From: Pseudomonas azotoformans
GTDB lineage: Bacteria; Pseudomonadota; Gammaproteobacteria; Pseudomonadales; Pseudomonadaceae
Direction: 5' to 3'
Assembly: GCF_900103345.1 (NCBI RefSeq)
Contig: NZ_LT629702.1
Coordinates: 744,001 to 808,000, forward strand
Length of the DNA: 64,000 bases
The notes beneath the pieces are model-generated. The model did not search any database, had not been told where the DNA came from, and saw only the letters and a program-made list of their open reading frames with translations. This document shows, one piece after another, positions 45,421 through 56,173 of the stretch (positions are counted from its first letter, which is position 1; each line of letters starts with the position of its first letter). The translations under genes and the position numbers were made by a program.

Positions 45421-47643
45421 ATGCAATCAACACCCGCAACAGCGTCGCATAACGGCGAAGAAACTGATCTGGATTTCATGATGTTGTTGGGCACGTTGCT
45501 CGATCACAAATGGCTGATCGGTGGCATCAGTATCGTCTTTATGGCGCTGGGCGTGGCCTATGCCGTGTTGACGCCTCCGGTCTATCAAGCCACCGCACTG
45601 ATTCAGGTCGAACCGAAAAAAGGCGACATGCTCGGCTTTTCCGATGTCGGCAGCCTGCTCGGCAAGGAGTCGCCCACGGTCACGGAGGTCGAGTTGATCC
45701 GCTCACGGATCACCGTTGGCACTGCCGTCGACAACCTGAACCTGGACCTCGAAGTGAAGCCCAAGCGCTTCCCCTTGATCGGTGATTTCATGGCGCGTCG
45801 CTTCAAGCCAGCGCAAGCCCATGAGGTGGCGAACCCCTGGCTCGGCCTCGACAGTTACGGTTGGGGTGGCGAGGCCCTGAAGTTTTCGCGGTTGCGCCTT
45901 CCGGCCGACTTGCTGGGCCAGGAACTGACCTTGACTGCCGGTAGTGGCAGCACCTTTACCCTGTCGGACCAGGACCAAAACGTGTTGCTGACGGGGCAGG
46001 TGGGTCGCTTCTATGAAAGCAGTGGCCTCCAACTGCAGGTCGAAACGCTGGATGCCAACCCCGGCGCGCAATTCAGCGTTGTGCGTTCGCCACGCCTCAC
46101 CAGCATTCTGCGCTATCAGAAGCTGCTGGATGTGGCAGAGCGCGGCAAGGAGTCGGGGATCATTGGCCTGGCGCTGGAAAGCACGCGGCCCGAGGCGGCC
46201 ATTCAGGTACTCAATGAGGTCGCCCGTATCTACGTGCGCCAGAACATCGAGCGCACCTCCGCCGAGGCGGCCCAGAGCCTGGCCTTCCTCAAAGACCAAT
46301 TGCCCCAGGTGCGCAAGGATGTCGAGCAGGCTGAGACGGCGCTGAACCAGTTTCAGATCCGCAATAAAACCATCGACATCAGCCTTGAGGCAAAGGCCAT
46401 TCTTGACCAGATCGTGGCGCTGGACGCGAGCATCTCCGAACTCAAGATGCAACAGGCCGAGATCGAGCGAAAGTTCACCCCCCAGCACCCGGTGTACCGC
46501 GCGCTCCTGACGCAACTGGCAGAACTCACGGCCCGCCAGAGCGAGCTGGCCAAGAAGGTCGAAAGCTTGCCGACCACCCAGCAAGAGTTGCTGAGCCTGA
46601 CCCGCGACCTCAAGGTCAGCACCGAGATCTACACGCAACTGCTCAACAAGTATCAGGAGTTGGACGTGATGCGCGCCGGCACGGTCGGTAACGTGCGCTT
46701 GATCGATACCGCCGATGTCGACCTGAGGAACCCGGTCAGGCCGCAAAAAGCATTGATCGTGGTGATCGCCACGCTGCTCGGGGCCTTTGTTGCAGTCGCG
46801 CTGGTGCTGTTTCGCAAGGCGCTCAATCGGGGCGTGTCCAACCCCAACGAGTTGGAAAAACTCGGCTTGCCGGTGTATGCGGCCATCCCGTTCAGTGCCA
46901 TCCAGAAGGACATGGACCAGAAGCTCTTTCGCAGCAACCAGTCAGGGCCTACGCAACTGCTGGCCATCAGCAACCCAACGGACCTGGCCATTGAAGGGCT
47001 GCGCAGCCTGCGCACGAGTCTGCATTTCGCCATGTTGGAAGCGGGCAACAACCGCTTGATGATCTCCGGGCCGAGCCCGCAGGTGGGCAAGACATTCGTC
47101 TCGGCGAACCTGGCTGCTGTGGTCGCGCATTCGGGGCAGCGTGTGTTGCTGGTGGACGTGGATATGCGCAAGGGTTACTTGCACAGAGTCTTTGGCGTTG
47201 CGGCAGAAAACGGTCTGTCCGACCTGCTCGCCAAACGCTGCGAGCTCACCACTGCGATCCATCCCACGGAGGTCGAGAACCTTCACGTCCTTAGCCGTGG
47301 GCGGATCCCGCCGAACCCATCGGAACTGCTGATGCACGCCAACTTCAGCGAATTCCTGGAGCAGGTCAGCGCGCTGTACGACCTGGTGATTCTGGATACA
47401 CCGCCATTCCTGGCGGTCACCGATGCAACCATCGTCGGGCGCCAGTCCGGTACCAATCTGATTGTGGCCCGTTTCGAGTTGAACTCTGTGCGCGAGGTGG
47501 AGCTGACGATGCGTCGCTATCAACAGAACGGCATTGAACTCAAAGGCGCGATCTTCAACGGTATCGAGAAGCGCTCATCCGCCAAATACGGATACGGCGC
47601 CTACAGCTATTACCACTACGAGTACACGTCAGACCGCGTTTGA
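45421..47643 (+). CDS. wzc: Polysaccharide co-polymerase and tyrosine autokinase (Wzc/Etk)
   Basis: 740-residue inner-membrane protein. First membrane helix about 31-52 ([20 protein letters not shown]); large periplasmic Wzz region with coiled coil (about 265-420); second helix about 444-465; cytosolic BY-kinase domain from about 480. Walker A is [11 protein letters not shown] (near 550), Walker A' [10 protein letters not shown] (near 577) and Walker B VILDTPPF (near 655). The C-terminal cluster [13 protein letters not shown] has seven tyrosines for autophosphorylation. It works with Wzb and outer-membrane Wza to polymerise and export a capsule or slime polysaccharide. Confidence 0.95.
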   Translation: MQSTPATASHNGEETDLDFMMLLGTLLDHKWLIGGISIVFMALGVAYAVLTPPVYQATALIQVEPKKGDMLGFSDVGSLLGKESPTVTEVELIRSRITVGTAVDNLNLDLEVKPKRFPLIGDFMARRFKPAQAHEVANPWLGLDSYGWGGEALKFSRLRLPADLLGQELTLTAGSGSTFTLSDQDQNVLLTGQVGRFYESSGLQLQVETLDANPGAQFSVVRSPRLTSILRYQKLLDVAERGKESGIIGLALESTRPEAAIQVLNEVARIYVRQNIERTSAEAAQSLAFLKDQLPQVRKDVEQAETALNQFQIRNKTIDISLEAKAILDQIVALDASISELKMQQAEIERKFTPQHPVYRALLTQLAELTARQSELAKKVESLPTTQQELLSLTRDLKVSTEIYTQLLNKYQELDVMRAGTVGNVRLIDTADVDLRNPVRPQKALIVVIATLLGAFVAVALVLFRKALNRGVSNPNELEKLGLPVYAAIPFSAIQKDMDQKLFRSNQSGPTQLLAISNPTDLAIEGLRSLRTSLHFAMLEAGNNRLMISGPSPQVGKTFVSANLAAVVAHSGQRVLLVDVDMRKGYLHRVFGVAAENGLSDLLAKRCELTTAIHPTEVENLHVLSRGRIPPNPSELLMHANFSEFLEQVSALYDLVILDTPPFLAVTDATIVGRQSGTNLIVARFELNSVREVELTMRRYQQNGIELKGAIFNGIEKRSSAKYGYGAYSYYHYEYTSDRV

Positions 47644-47716
47644 TCCTGGACGCCAGGCATTTGAAGTCCAACGCGCAGCACGTCTACCACTGGCCGCAGG
47701 TTCAACGAGAAACGCT

Positions 47717-49054
47717 ATGAAAGTCACAGTTTTTGGCATTGGTTATGTAGGGCTGGTCCAGGGCGCCGTCCTTGCTGAAGTCGGCCACGATGTGCTGTGT
47801 GTCGATATTGATGCGCAGCGGGTTGAGCGTCTCAAACAGGGGCATATCCCGATCTACGAACCGGGCCTGGAGGCGCTTGTCCGGGAAAACCATGGTGCCG
47901 GCCGCTTGAACTTCACCACCGACGCCGTGGCTGCAGTCAAGCATGGCGAAGTGCAGTTTATCGCGGTGGGGACACCGCCTGATGAAGACGGCTCGGCCGA
48001 CTTGAAGTACGTGCTGGCGGTGGCCGAGACCATTGGGCAGCACATGCTGGCCCCGCTGACCATCATCGACAAATCCACCGTTCCCGTGGGCACCGCCGAC
48101 AAAGTCAGTGCACGGGTGGCTGCCATGCTCGCGCTGCGCGAGCGCACCGACCTGGCCTTCGACGTGGTGTCCAACCCGGAGTTTCTCAAGGAAGGCTGCG
48201 CGGTGGCGGACTGTATCCGTCCGGACCGCATTGTCATCGGCACCGCCAGCCGGCATGCGGAGGCGGTGATGCGCGAGCTCTACGCGCCGTTCAACCGCAA
48301 CCACGAAAAAATCATCGTGATGGATGTGCGCAGCGCCGAGTTGACCAAATACGCTGCCAATTGCCTGCTCGCCACCAAGATCAGCTTCATGAACGAGATG
48401 GCCAACCTGGCCGAGCGACTGGGGGCCGACATCGAGATGGTGCGCCAGGGCATCGGGTCCGATCCGCGTATCGGCTATCACTTTCTGTATGCAGGCGTGG
48501 GGTATGGCGGGTCGTGTTTCCCCAAGGATGTCCAGGCCTTGATCCAGACCGCCGAGACCCTCGACTTCGATGCCACGCTGCTCAAGGCCGTGGAACGACG
48601 CAATGCCGAACAGAAAAACAGCCTGTTCAACAAACTGTCCACGCACTTCAACGCGCAACTGGCGGGCAAGACTTTCGCGCTCTGGGGGCTCAGTTTCAAA
48701 CCCAATACCGATGACATGCGCGAAGCCCCCAGCCGCGTGTTGATGGAGGCCTTGTGGCGTGCCGGGGCAAACGTGCAGGCCTTTGATCCGGAATCGATGG
48801 ATGAAACCCAGCGCCTCTATGGCGACCGCGAAGACCTGCGCCTGTGCGGCACCAAGGAAGCCTGCCTGAAAGGCGCCGATGCCTTGCTGATCGTCACGGA
48901 GTGGCAGGTCTTCAAGGCACCGGACTTCACGGTGATCAAACAGCAGCTCAAGCAACCGCTGATCTTTGACGGACGCAACCTGTTCGACCCCGTCAGTGTG
49001 CAGAAGAAAGGTATTCACTACGTATCCGTTGGGCGACCTCTCAACCCGGTATAG
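47717..49054 (+). CDS. ugd: UDP-glucose 6-dehydrogenase
   Basis: 445-residue enzyme converting UDP-glucose to UDP-glucuronate with two NAD+. N-terminal NAD-binding domain ([24 protein letters not shown]), central domain with [14 protein letters not shown], and the catalytic cysteine in [13 protein letters not shown] (near residue 266). C-terminal UDP-binding domain contains [20 protein letters not shown] 47717 is chosen because the upstream extension of the frame overlaps wzc and does not match the family start. Supplies the acidic sugar of the polysaccharide made by this locus. Confidence 0.95.
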   Translation: MKVTVFGIGYVGLVQGAVLAEVGHDVLCVDIDAQRVERLKQGHIPIYEPGLEALVRENHGAGRLNFTTDAVAAVKHGEVQFIAVGTPPDEDGSADLKYVLAVAETIGQHMLAPLTIIDKSTVPVGTADKVSARVAAMLALRERTDLAFDVVSNPEFLKEGCAVADCIRPDRIVIGTASRHAEAVMRELYAPFNRNHEKIIVMDVRSAELTKYAANCLLATKISFMNEMANLAERLGADIEMVRQGIGSDPRIGYHFLYAGVGYGGSCFPKDVQALIQTAETLDFDATLLKAVERRNAEQKNSLFNKLSTHFNAQLAGKTFALWGLSFKPNTDDMREAPSRVLMEALWRAGANVQAFDPESMDETQRLYGDREDLRLCGTKEACLKGADALLIVTEWQVFKAPDFTVIKQQLKQPLIFDGRNLFDPVSVQKKGIHYVSVGRPLNPV

Positions 49055-49062
49055 GTCTTCCC

Positions 49063-50364
49063 ATGAGTGTGCTTAAAAGAATCGTCAGCGGCATTGGCGC
49101 CAATTCGTTTGGCCAGGTGGTAAACCTGCTGATCCAGGTGGTGAGTGTTCCGGTGCTGATTGCCAGTTGGGGCTTTGGCGCCTACAGCGAGTGGGTGGTG
49201 CTGTCTGCGATTCCGACCTACCTGGCGCTGTCTGACCTGGGCGTGACCACGGCGGCATCGAGCAAGGTCGTGATCTGGCACGAGCGCGGACGGTTGAAGG
49301 TCGCGAGTGCGGTGTACAGCACCAGCTTTGCGTTTCTATCCCTGGCGGGACTCAGTGTGCTGTTGCTGACCCTGGGCGCCCTGGCGTTGTTTGACCTGTT
49401 CAGCGTGCTCAACCTCCAGTCGATCAAGAGCGGCGACGGGGTGCTGATTCTCTCGGCGCTGACCGGCTACTCGCTGCTTTGCCTGTTTACCAACATGATT
49501 TCGATCCGCTACCGGGCCAATAAGGCCTTGCCGTTGTCGGCATTCATCATGAACGTCATCCGCATGCTGGAGTGGTCGGCTGCGTTGTTGTGCGCTTATC
49601 TGAGCCACAGCCTGGTCGCCACCAGCCTGGTGCTGTTGGCCGTGCGCGCGACGGGCATCGTCAGCAAGAACCAGATCGCCAATCGGTTGGGGATCGCCTT
49701 GCGTTTCAACCTTTCTGCAATCGGCAGGCGGGCATTTGTGACGTTGATCAAACCCTCGCTGGCTTCGCTGGCCTTTCCGATTGGCCTGGCGTTGAACGTG
49801 CAGGGGCTGATCATTCTGTTGTCGGTGCTGCTGTCTCCGGCGCACGCGGCGATATTCGGTTTGTACCGGACCATTTCCAGGGTGTTGGTGCAATTCTCGA
49901 CCGTGGTGAATCAGTCCCTGTGGCCGGAGATTTCCTATGCGTTCTCTATCGGTGACAACCAACTGGTCCGCAAGATGATCCGCTACGCGTTGCGGTTCTC
50001 GCTGCCCATCGCCTGTGTGCTGGGCGCGCTGGTGGTGATATTCGGCGGGACGATCTTCGATGTGTGGTCGGGCCGCAAAGACGATTATTCCTCCAGCATC
50101 ATGCTGGTGCTGATCATCGGCGCGCTGACCCACGTGGCCTGGCAGGTGTATTGGGTGGCAATGATGGCCACGGCGTCCTATTCGTCGTTTGCCGTGGTGT
50201 TCATGTTGGTGTCAATCGCCAGCATTCTGGCGGTGTTCTGCCTGGCACAAGACTATGGCTTGCTCGGCGTCTGCTATGTGCTGGTGGCCACCGAAGTCGT
50301 CCTGTTCTGTTTTGCCAGGCGCGGTTTCCATCGTCTTGAACTGAGGATGGCCCGTGCTGATTAA
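49063..50364 (+). CDS. wzx: Wzx-type polysaccharide flippase
   Basis: 433-residue integral membrane protein with about 12 hydrophobic segments, of the Wzx/MOP flippase type. The opening IVSGIGANSFGQVVNLLIQVVSVPVL and the repeated paired-helix pattern are typical. It would flip lipid-linked repeat units to the periplasmic side. It begins nine bases after ugd and its end overlaps the acyltransferase by 11 bases. Repeat-unit specificity cannot be told. Confidence 0.88.
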   Translation: MSVLKRIVSGIGANSFGQVVNLLIQVVSVPVLIASWGFGAYSEWVVLSAIPTYLALSDLGVTTAASSKVVIWHERGRLKVASAVYSTSFAFLSLAGLSVLLLTLGALALFDLFSVLNLQSIKSGDGVLILSALTGYSLLCLFTNMISIRYRANKALPLSAFIMNVIRMLEWSAALLCAYLSHSLVATSLVLLAVRATGIVSKNQIANRLGIALRFNLSAIGRRAFVTLIKPSLASLAFPIGLALNVQGLIILLSVLLSPAHAAIFGLYRTISRVLVQFSTVVNQSLWPEISYAFSIGDNQLVRKMIRYALRFSLPIACVLGALVVIFGGTIFDVWSGRKDDYSSSIMLVLIIGALTHVAWQVYWVAMMATASYSSFAVVFMLVSIASILAVFCLAQDYGLLGVCYVLVATEVVLFCFARRGFHRLELRMARAD

Positions 50365-50947
50365 TCACCTGATCCGCCATCGATTGAAAATCAGCCTGCT
50401 GACGCCTGAGGGGCTCAAGTACCTGGCCAAGCGCGTGCTGTTGCTGGGCCGCTTGCTCAAGGCCGATCGCCGCCAACGCATGTTGCGCCGACAGGGGGCC
50501 AGCCTGGCTCCGCTGGTGATGATCAATGCCGTGGAATTCGAAGGCTCCGTCGCGTGTTTCAGCGTGGGCACCGGCAGCTTTATCGGCAAGCGCACCTTTA
50601 TCCAATTGCACGCCGCCGTCCGTGTGGGCGCCCATGTGGCGATCAATGAAGGCGTGCGTATTCTCACGGGTACCCATGGCCTGGATGATCCTGCCTGGCG
50701 CTTGAAAGTCGCCCCGGTGGTGATCGGCGACTACGCCTGGGTCGCCACCGACGCGATCATCCTGCCGGGCGTGACGATCGGTGAAGGTGCCGTCGTCGGT
50801 GCCGGCAGTGTGGTCGGGCGCAATGTGGAACCGTACAGCGTGGTGGCGGGCAATCCGGCACGGGTCATCAGGTCGCGCGGGGCGCATGCGTTTACCTACA
50901 GCCCGGTCCGCTCAAGTGCCGTCGTCGAAGCCTGGATGGGTAAATAA
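50354..50947 (+). CDS. Left-handed beta-helix acyltransferase
   Basis: 197-residue hexapeptide-repeat transferase. Isoleucine-patch repeats run from about residue 68 (FSVGTGSFIGKRTFIQLHAAVRVGAHVAINEGVRILTGTHG) to about 165 (ILPGVTIGEGAVVGAGSVVGRNVEPYSVVAGNPARVI), with the histidine in GTHG as likely base. Resembles WcaB/maltose O-acetyltransferase-type enzymes that O-acetylate a sugar. GTG start, overlapping wzx; AAGATG joins directly to the next glycosyltransferase. Confidence 0.87.
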   Translation: MLINHLIRHRLKISLLTPEGLKYLAKRVLLLGRLLKADRRQRMLRRQGASLAPLVMINAVEFEGSVACFSVGTGSFIGKRTFIQLHAAVRVGAHVAINEGVRILTGTHGLDDPAWRLKVAPVVIGDYAWVATDAIILPGVTIGEGAVVGAGSVVGRNVEPYSVVAGNPARVIRSRGAHAFTYSPVRSSAVVEAWMGK

Positions 50948-50948
50948 G

Positions 50949-52181
50949 ATGATTCTGGTCGCTCATCCCGTTGGTAATCAGAATGTCCGCGCGTTGCTGC
51001 GCGCGTTGAATCAACGGCAGTTGCTGCACTCGTTCCATACCTCGCTGGCACTGCATAAGGAGTCGTTCCTCTGCCGTCTGCCGGTGGTGGGCAAGGAGTG
51101 CCTGCGGCGTACGTTCGATCAGGTCGATGGCGCGTTGCTGCACAGTTACCCGCGTTATGACGTGCCGCGTGTGATCTGCGACAAACTGAGGTGGTATCGC
51201 CTGACACGGCGCAACACCGGCATCTTCTGCCCGGAAAACGTCTACAACCACATTGACCAGGCAAGCGCCGGTTTCCTCTACAACACCCCGCGCAAACCCA
51301 GCCAGGTGTACGGCTATGACGGCAAGTGCCTGGGCTTGTTCAGCGCCGCCCGCGACATCGGGGGCATCACCCTCAATTATGAGGCGGCCTTCGGCTCCAT
51401 CGCCTACGCCTGCAGGATGCTTGAGCATGAGCGCGAGGCCAACCCTGCCTGGCGTGCCAGCATTCCCAATATCAGCGATGACACCGTGCGCAAACAGACG
51501 GCCGAGTTGGCTTTGGCGGACCGGATCATAGTGGCGAGTACCTTTGCCAAGCGCACCCTGGGTGAGCACGGCGTTGCGCCAGGCAAGGTTGCGATCACGC
51601 CCTATGGCGCGCCGGCGCCGATGGTGCGTCATGAAGCAAGCGCCCGGCCAGGTGCACGACTGAAAGTGATTTATGTCGGCGCGCTGACCCAGCAAAAGGG
51701 CATTTCGTACTTTTTCGACGCGTTGAACCTTGCGGCGAGCAGCGTTGCCCTGGACGTCACGGTGATCGGTGGCGACTACGCCAACGGTCGCAACCCCGTG
51801 CTCAATGCCGAGCTGAAAAAGTACCAGTGGTTCAGCTCCGCGTCCCACGATGACGTTATCCGCCACTTGCTGGAGGCAGATGTGCTGGTGCTGCCGTCGG
51901 TCGCCGAGGCGTTTGGCCTGGTGGTGGGTGAAGCCTTGTCCACGGGCACAGCGGTGATCGTGTCGCAGAACTGCGGGGCGGCCGACCTGGTCGTCGAGGG
52001 TTTCAACGGTTATGTGGTGCCGATCCGCTCTGCCGAAGCGATCGCCAGCCGTCTGGTTGAGCTGGCCGAAGACAAGGACAAGCTCAGTGCGTTGCAGCAC
52101 AACGCTGTGCTGTCTGCCGGTGGAACCACCTGGGACAGCTACGCCAGGGAGGTGATGGATGCAATCCTTGGCCATTCCTGA
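50949..52181 (+). CDS. GT4-family glycosyltransferase
   Basis: 410-residue GT-B glycosyltransferase. The C-terminal GT4 domain (about 230-400) includes VIYVGALTQQKGISYFFDAL and the E-x7-E pattern EAFGLVVGEALS near residue 319. The N-terminal acceptor domain is diverged (MILVAHPVGNQNVRALLRAL). ATG 50949 follows the acyltransferase stop by one base. Its last 23 bases overlap wzy. Adds one sugar to the lipid-linked unit; donor and linkage unknown. Confidence 0.88.
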   Translation: MILVAHPVGNQNVRALLRALNQRQLLHSFHTSLALHKESFLCRLPVVGKECLRRTFDQVDGALLHSYPRYDVPRVICDKLRWYRLTRRNTGIFCPENVYNHIDQASAGFLYNTPRKPSQVYGYDGKCLGLFSAARDIGGITLNYEAAFGSIAYACRMLEHEREANPAWRASIPNISDDTVRKQTAELALADRIIVASTFAKRTLGEHGVAPGKVAITPYGAPAPMVRHEASARPGARLKVIYVGALTQQKGISYFFDALNLAASSVALDVTVIGGDYANGRNPVLNAELKKYQWFSSASHDDVIRHLLEADVLVLPSVAEAFGLVVGEALSTGTAVIVSQNCGAADLVVEGFNGYVVPIRSAEAIASRLVELAEDKDKLSALQHNAVLSAGGTTWDSYAREVMDAILGHS

Positions 52182-53481
52182 CAGGGTCAGCCTGCATGAT
52201 CGCTATCGCACGCGGGTGGTCAGCGCCTTCGTGCTCATCTACCTGTTCATCCTGTTCGAAGGGGTCTTGCGCAAGTGGGTGATGCCGGGCCTCAGTTCGG
52301 CCATCTATTTCATCAAGGACCCGATTGTTCTTTATATCTACTGGTGCGCCTACCGGTTCGGGTTTTTCTCGAAAAACCTGGTGTCGGCCTACTTTGTCGT
52401 GCTGGTCATGGTGTTCTTCCTGCTGGTGGCCGCGTTTTTGTTGAGCAGCCCTGAAGGCTTCGTCATCTACGGCTACGGCGTGCGCAACTACCTGCTGTAT
52501 TTCCCGTTGATATTTGTCGCTGGCAAGACGCTCAGGTTGACGGATGTCTATCGGTTCGCCCGTATCACGCTGTTCGCGGCGATCCCGATCAGCGTGCTGG
52601 TGGTGTTGCAGTATTCGTCCGGACCCCAGGCGTATGTGAACAAAGGCATTGGTGATGATGACTTCATCTTCATGATTGCCGACGGTGTCGTGCGCCCCTA
52701 CGGCACCTTCACGTTCACGGCCGGGCATGTGGTGTACGTGTCGGCCTGCTTTGCATTCCTGGTCGCGGCGGTGTTTGACAAGGCCTTGTTCCGAGCCGTG
52801 TTCGCCCGGCGTTACGGGCTGTTTGGCGTGTCGGCGGCTGCGGTGGCGGTGATGTGTTTCCTCACGGGCTCAAGGGCCATCTACGCGTACGCTGCGATTG
52901 TGCTGCTGGCGGCGCTGATGGTCGCCCTGATCAAGAAATCGCAACGCAACCTGTTGTCGTTGTTTTTCCTGGCGTCCGCGTTGTTTGTCAGCCTGCTGAT
53001 TTTCATGTCCACCGACAGCTACCAGGTGCTGGTGGAGCGCAACCGCAGCGCGGTGGCCAGTGAAGGCTCGCCGGTCACTCGCGCCTTCTCCAGCCTCTAT
53101 GCCTTCACGCGTGTGGTCGATGACGCGCCGTTATGGGGCCACGGGATAGGTTCGGGCACCAACGCCGCCTCGACGATCCTGCGTGCAGGGCGGGAGCAGG
53201 GTGCAGGCTTTTTACTGGCCGAAGATGAATGGTCACGCATCGTGCTGGAAATGGGCCTGCCCGCCGGGCTGATGTTCATCCTGTTCCGGATCTTCGTGCT
53301 GCTCTGGTTACTGCTCAAGTCCTACACGGCGCTGGTCAGGCAAGGCACCGGGGTGCCGTTGCTGCTGTGCGGTTTCCTGGCGCCGATCCTGTTCAACGGG
53401 GTCATGACCATGCAGGGCACCTTCCTGGCGTTTGGTGTGCTGTATGCCTGCCTGATTCTCGCGGCCTGCAAGAAAACCTGA
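52159..53481 (+). CDS. wzy: Wzy-type polysaccharide polymerase
   Basis: 440-residue integral membrane protein with about 11 hydrophobic segments and a large loop (about 285-350: VLVERNRSAVASEGSPVTRAF, WGHGIGSGTNAASTILRAG) of the O-antigen ligase/polymerase type. It carries RNRSA and HGIGSG, as seen in Wzy-like proteins, which are poorly conserved. It would polymerise the flipped repeat units in the periplasm. Role rests on topology and on lying between wzx and glycosyltransferase genes. No WaaL-type ligase is otherwise seen. Confidence 0.82.
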   Translation: MQSLAIPDRVSLHDRYRTRVVSAFVLIYLFILFEGVLRKWVMPGLSSAIYFIKDPIVLYIYWCAYRFGFFSKNLVSAYFVVLVMVFFLLVAAFLLSSPEGFVIYGYGVRNYLLYFPLIFVAGKTLRLTDVYRFARITLFAAIPISVLVVLQYSSGPQAYVNKGIGDDDFIFMIADGVVRPYGTFTFTAGHVVYVSACFAFLVAAVFDKALFRAVFARRYGLFGVSAAAVAVMCFLTGSRAIYAYAAIVLLAALMVALIKKSQRNLLSLFFLASALFVSLLIFMSTDSYQVLVERNRSAVASEGSPVTRAFSSLYAFTRVVDDAPLWGHGIGSGTNAASTILRAGREQGAGFLLAEDEWSRIVLEMGLPAGLMFILFRIFVLLWLLLKSYTALVRQGTGVPLLLCGFLAPILFNGVMTMQGTFLAFGVLYACLILAACKKT

Positions 53482-53512
53482 ACCTACTCAACGCATCAGC
53501 GGACGACAGCAC

Positions 53513-54658
53513 GTGAAGTTACTAAGAATCATCTCTTCGGTCAGACCGGAAAAAGGCGGCCCGATCAACGCGGCCCGGGAAATCGACACGGTGCTCGCCC
53601 AGGAGGGACATCGCGTGGATGTCCTGACGCTGGATGCCGAGTTCGCGGTGGACTATCCCGGCACCGTGCACTTCATGGGGCCAAGCCGTTTCGGCTACGG
53701 CTTGAACGGCAACATCCGCCAATGGCTGGAGCAGCACGCCCGGCACTATGATTTTTTCATTATCAACGGCTTGTGGCAGTACCACGGGTTTGTCGCCCGC
53801 CAGGTGCTGAACAAGTTGGGACGACCTTACATTGTGTATACCCACGGCATGCTGGATCCCTGGTTCAAGCACGAATACCCGCTCAAGCATCTGAAGAAAT
53901 GGCTCTACTGGCCATGGGGCGAATACCGGGTGCTGAGGGATGCGCGGCGCGTGGTGTTTACCAGTGAAGAAGAGCAAATCCGCGCGCGTGAGTCGTTCTG
54001 GCTGTATCGCGCCCATGAAACGATCACGGCGTATGGCACTGCCAGCCCACCGGCCGATGGGGCGCGCCTGGCGCGGGACTTCATCAACGGTCACCCGGAA
54101 CTCAAGGGCAAGCGGGTAGTGCTGTTCCTGAGTCGCATCCATAAGAAGAAGGGGTGCGACCACCTGCTGCAGGCATTTGCCCAGGTCGCCGGGCAAGACG
54201 AGCGTCTGCACCTGGTCATGGCCGGCCCCGATCAGGGCGGTTGGGTACAGGCGCTGCAGGATCAGGCCGAAAAGTCGGGCATTGCCCATCGCATCAGCTG
54301 GCCCGGCATGTTGCAGGGGACTGCAAAGTGGGGCGCGTTTTACGCCGCCGAAGTGTTTTGCCTGCCTTCGCACCAGGAAAATTTCGGCGTGGTGGTGGCG
54401 GAAGCGCTGGCGTGCGGCAAGCCCGTGCTGATCAGCAACAAGGTCAATATCTGGCGTGAAATCGACAAGGATCGCGTCGGCTTTGTCAGTGACGACACCG
54501 CCGACGGCGCCCTGCACAACCTGCAACGCTGGTTGCAGCTGGAGGCGCCCGCTTACGCGAAAATGTCCGAGCGGGCCAGGGCGTGCTTTGCCGAACGCTT
54601 TCATATCCGTCGCGGTGCGCAGCGCCTGCTGGAGATTGTACGGGAGTGCTTCCCGTGA
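53513..54658 (+). CDS. GT4-family glycosyltransferase
   Basis: 381-residue GT-B enzyme. N-terminal ISSVRPEKGGPINAAREI (glycine-rich acceptor loop), a central YTHGMLDPWFKHEYPLKHLKKWLYW segment, and C-terminal donor domain with VLFLSRIHKKKGCDHLLQAF and E-x7-E ENFGVVVAEALACGKPV (near 295). GTG start at 53513 after a 31-base gap from wzy. The final GTGA overlaps the next gene's start. A WcaL/WbaZ-like mannosyl- or fucosyltransferase is possible. Confidence 0.88.
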   Translation: MKLLRIISSVRPEKGGPINAAREIDTVLAQEGHRVDVLTLDAEFAVDYPGTVHFMGPSRFGYGLNGNIRQWLEQHARHYDFFIINGLWQYHGFVARQVLNKLGRPYIVYTHGMLDPWFKHEYPLKHLKKWLYWPWGEYRVLRDARRVVFTSEEEQIRARESFWLYRAHETITAYGTASPPADGARLARDFINGHPELKGKRVVLFLSRIHKKKGCDHLLQAFAQVAGQDERLHLVMAGPDQGGWVQALQDQAEKSGIAHRISWPGMLQGTAKWGAFYAAEVFCLPSHQENFGVVVAEALACGKPVLISNKVNIWREIDKDRVGFVSDDTADGALHNLQRWLQLEAPAYAKMSERARACFAERFHIRRGAQRLLEIVRECFP

Positions 54659-55224
54659 TTCTTCAAGGCAATGACCCGCACCGTTCGGCCTCGTTCTCAT
54701 TGGGCCATCGGCTGCGCCGCCAGCTCTGGAACATGGTGTACGTGGTGCTGTTTCGCACCAGCCCGCGCCCGTTCCATGCGTGGAGGGCCTTTCTGCTGCG
54801 GCTGTTCGGTGCGCGGTTGGGCAAAGGGGTGCACGTGTATCCACGGGCCAAGGTCTGGGCGCCCTGGAACCTGGAGCTGGGTGACCATGTCGGCATTGCC
54901 GATGGCACCACGTTGTACAGCATGGCGTTGATCCGCATCGGGCGCTACAGCGTGGTTTCCCAGGGCGCGCATTTGTGCGGCGGCTCCCACGACTACAACA
55001 GCAAGAACTTCCAGCTGTATGCAAAACCCATCGTGCTGGGGGAGCACGTGTGGGTGTGTGCCGAGGCGTTCATCACCCCGGGCGTCAGTGTGGCTGACGG
55101 CGTGGTGGTGGGTGCCCGCGCCCTGGTGATCAAGAACATCGCGCAGCCGTGGACCGTGCATGCAGGGCATCCGTCCCGCCAGATCGGCCTGCGTACCCAG
55201 CATGTGCAGGAGCCCACGCCATGA
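54655..55224 (+). CDS. wcaF: WcaF-like acetyltransferase
   Basis: 189-residue hexapeptide-repeat acetyltransferase. The N-terminal helical part RQLWNMVYVVLFRTSPRPFHAWRAFLLRLFGA and the repeats GKGVHVYPRAKVWAPWNLELGDHVGIADGTTLYS match colanic-acid WcaF. The catalytic histidine is probably in GGSHDYNSKNF. GTG 54655 is chosen as it overlaps the preceding stop as GTGA; a longer frame exists upstream inside the glycosyltransferase. Expected to O-acetylate a fucose or similar residue. Confidence 0.87.
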   Translation: MILQGNDPHRSASFSLGHRLRRQLWNMVYVVLFRTSPRPFHAWRAFLLRLFGARLGKGVHVYPRAKVWAPWNLELGDHVGIADGTTLYSMALIRIGRYSVVSQGAHLCGGSHDYNSKNFQLYAKPIVLGEHVWVCAEAFITPGVSVADGVVVGARALVIKNIAQPWTVHAGHPSRQIGLRTQHVQEPTP

Positions 55225-56156
55225 AGCGCGAAACCATCAGCGTGATCATCCTCACCTACAACGAAAGCCTGCACATCGCCCGGGCCATCGACTCGGTGCG
55301 GGCCTTCAGCGATGAAGTGCTGGTGGTGGACTCATTCTCCACCGACAGCACCTGCGACATCGCCCGTGCCCACGGCGCGTGGGTGGTGCAGCACCCGTTC
55401 GTCAACCAGGCCAAGCAGTTCCAGTGGGCGCTGGACAACCTGCCGATCACCGGCAACTGGACGCTGCGCCTGGATGCCGACGAGATCATCGAGGCTGACC
55501 TCGCTGCCGAGATCAACGCACGCTTGCCGACGTTGGCCAGCGATATCACCGGCATCAACTTCAAGCGCAAGCACATTTTCATGGGGCGCTGGGTGCGGCA
55601 CGGCGGGCGCTACCCGTTGAGGATGCTGCGGCTGTGGCGCACCGGGCTCGGGCGCATGGAAGACCGCTGGATGGACGAGCACATCACGGTGGCCGAGGGT
55701 CGCACCATCACCCTGGAAGGTGGGTTCGCCGACCATAACTTGCATGACTTGACCTTCTTCACCCACAAGCACAACCAGTACGCCACCCGCGAAGCGATTG
55801 AAGTGCTCAACACGCGGCTGGGGTTGTTTGCGATCCGCGATGAACTGCACACGGGGCAGAGTTCGTTCCAGGCCAAGGCCAAGCGCCTGATCAAGAACCG
55901 CCTTTATAACCGCGTGCCGTTCACCCTGAGTTCCACCGCCTATTTCTTGTGGCGCTACATCATCCAGCTGGGGTTTCTCGATGGCCGCAGCGGCCTGGTC
56001 TATCACCTGCTCCAGGGCTATTGGTACCGCTTCCTGGTGGGCGCCAAGGTGCTGGAGCTGGAAACCGCAATTGCCCATTTAAACGATAAGGAAGCCATTG
56101 TCCGGGAACTCTCGAAGTTGACCGGCCATAACTTGAACCTGCCCAAACAGAAGTAA
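55221..56156 (+). CDS. GT2-family glycosyltransferase
   Basis: 311-residue GT-A enzyme. The N-terminal nucleotide-binding start ISVIILTYNESLHIARAIDSV, the VVDSFSTDSTCDIA loop and the metal-binding LRLDADEIIEADL (near residue 90) define the family. The C-terminal part is membrane-associated (YFLWRYIIQLGFLDG, GYWYRFLVGAKVLE), as in WaaE/WcaA-like enzymes. It is coupled to the acetyltransferase by a four-base overlap. Confidence 0.88.
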   Translation: MKRETISVIILTYNESLHIARAIDSVRAFSDEVLVVDSFSTDSTCDIARAHGAWVVQHPFVNQAKQFQWALDNLPITGNWTLRLDADEIIEADLAAEINARLPTLASDITGINFKRKHIFMGRWVRHGGRYPLRMLRLWRTGLGRMEDRWMDEHITVAEGRTITLEGGFADHNLHDLTFFTHKHNQYATREAIEVLNTRLGLFAIRDELHTGQSSFQAKAKRLIKNRLYNRVPFTLSSTAYFLWRYIIQLGFLDGRSGLVYHLLQGYWYRFLVGAKVLELETAIAHLNDKEAIVRELSKLTGHNLNLPKQK

Positions 56157-56173
56157 CTGACCGTTTTTAACAA

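Noticed and set aside
47534..47716. Longer N-terminus for UDP-glucose dehydrogenase
   Set aside because: The extension overlaps the wzc end and is low-complexity; the family begins at [12 protein letters not shown].
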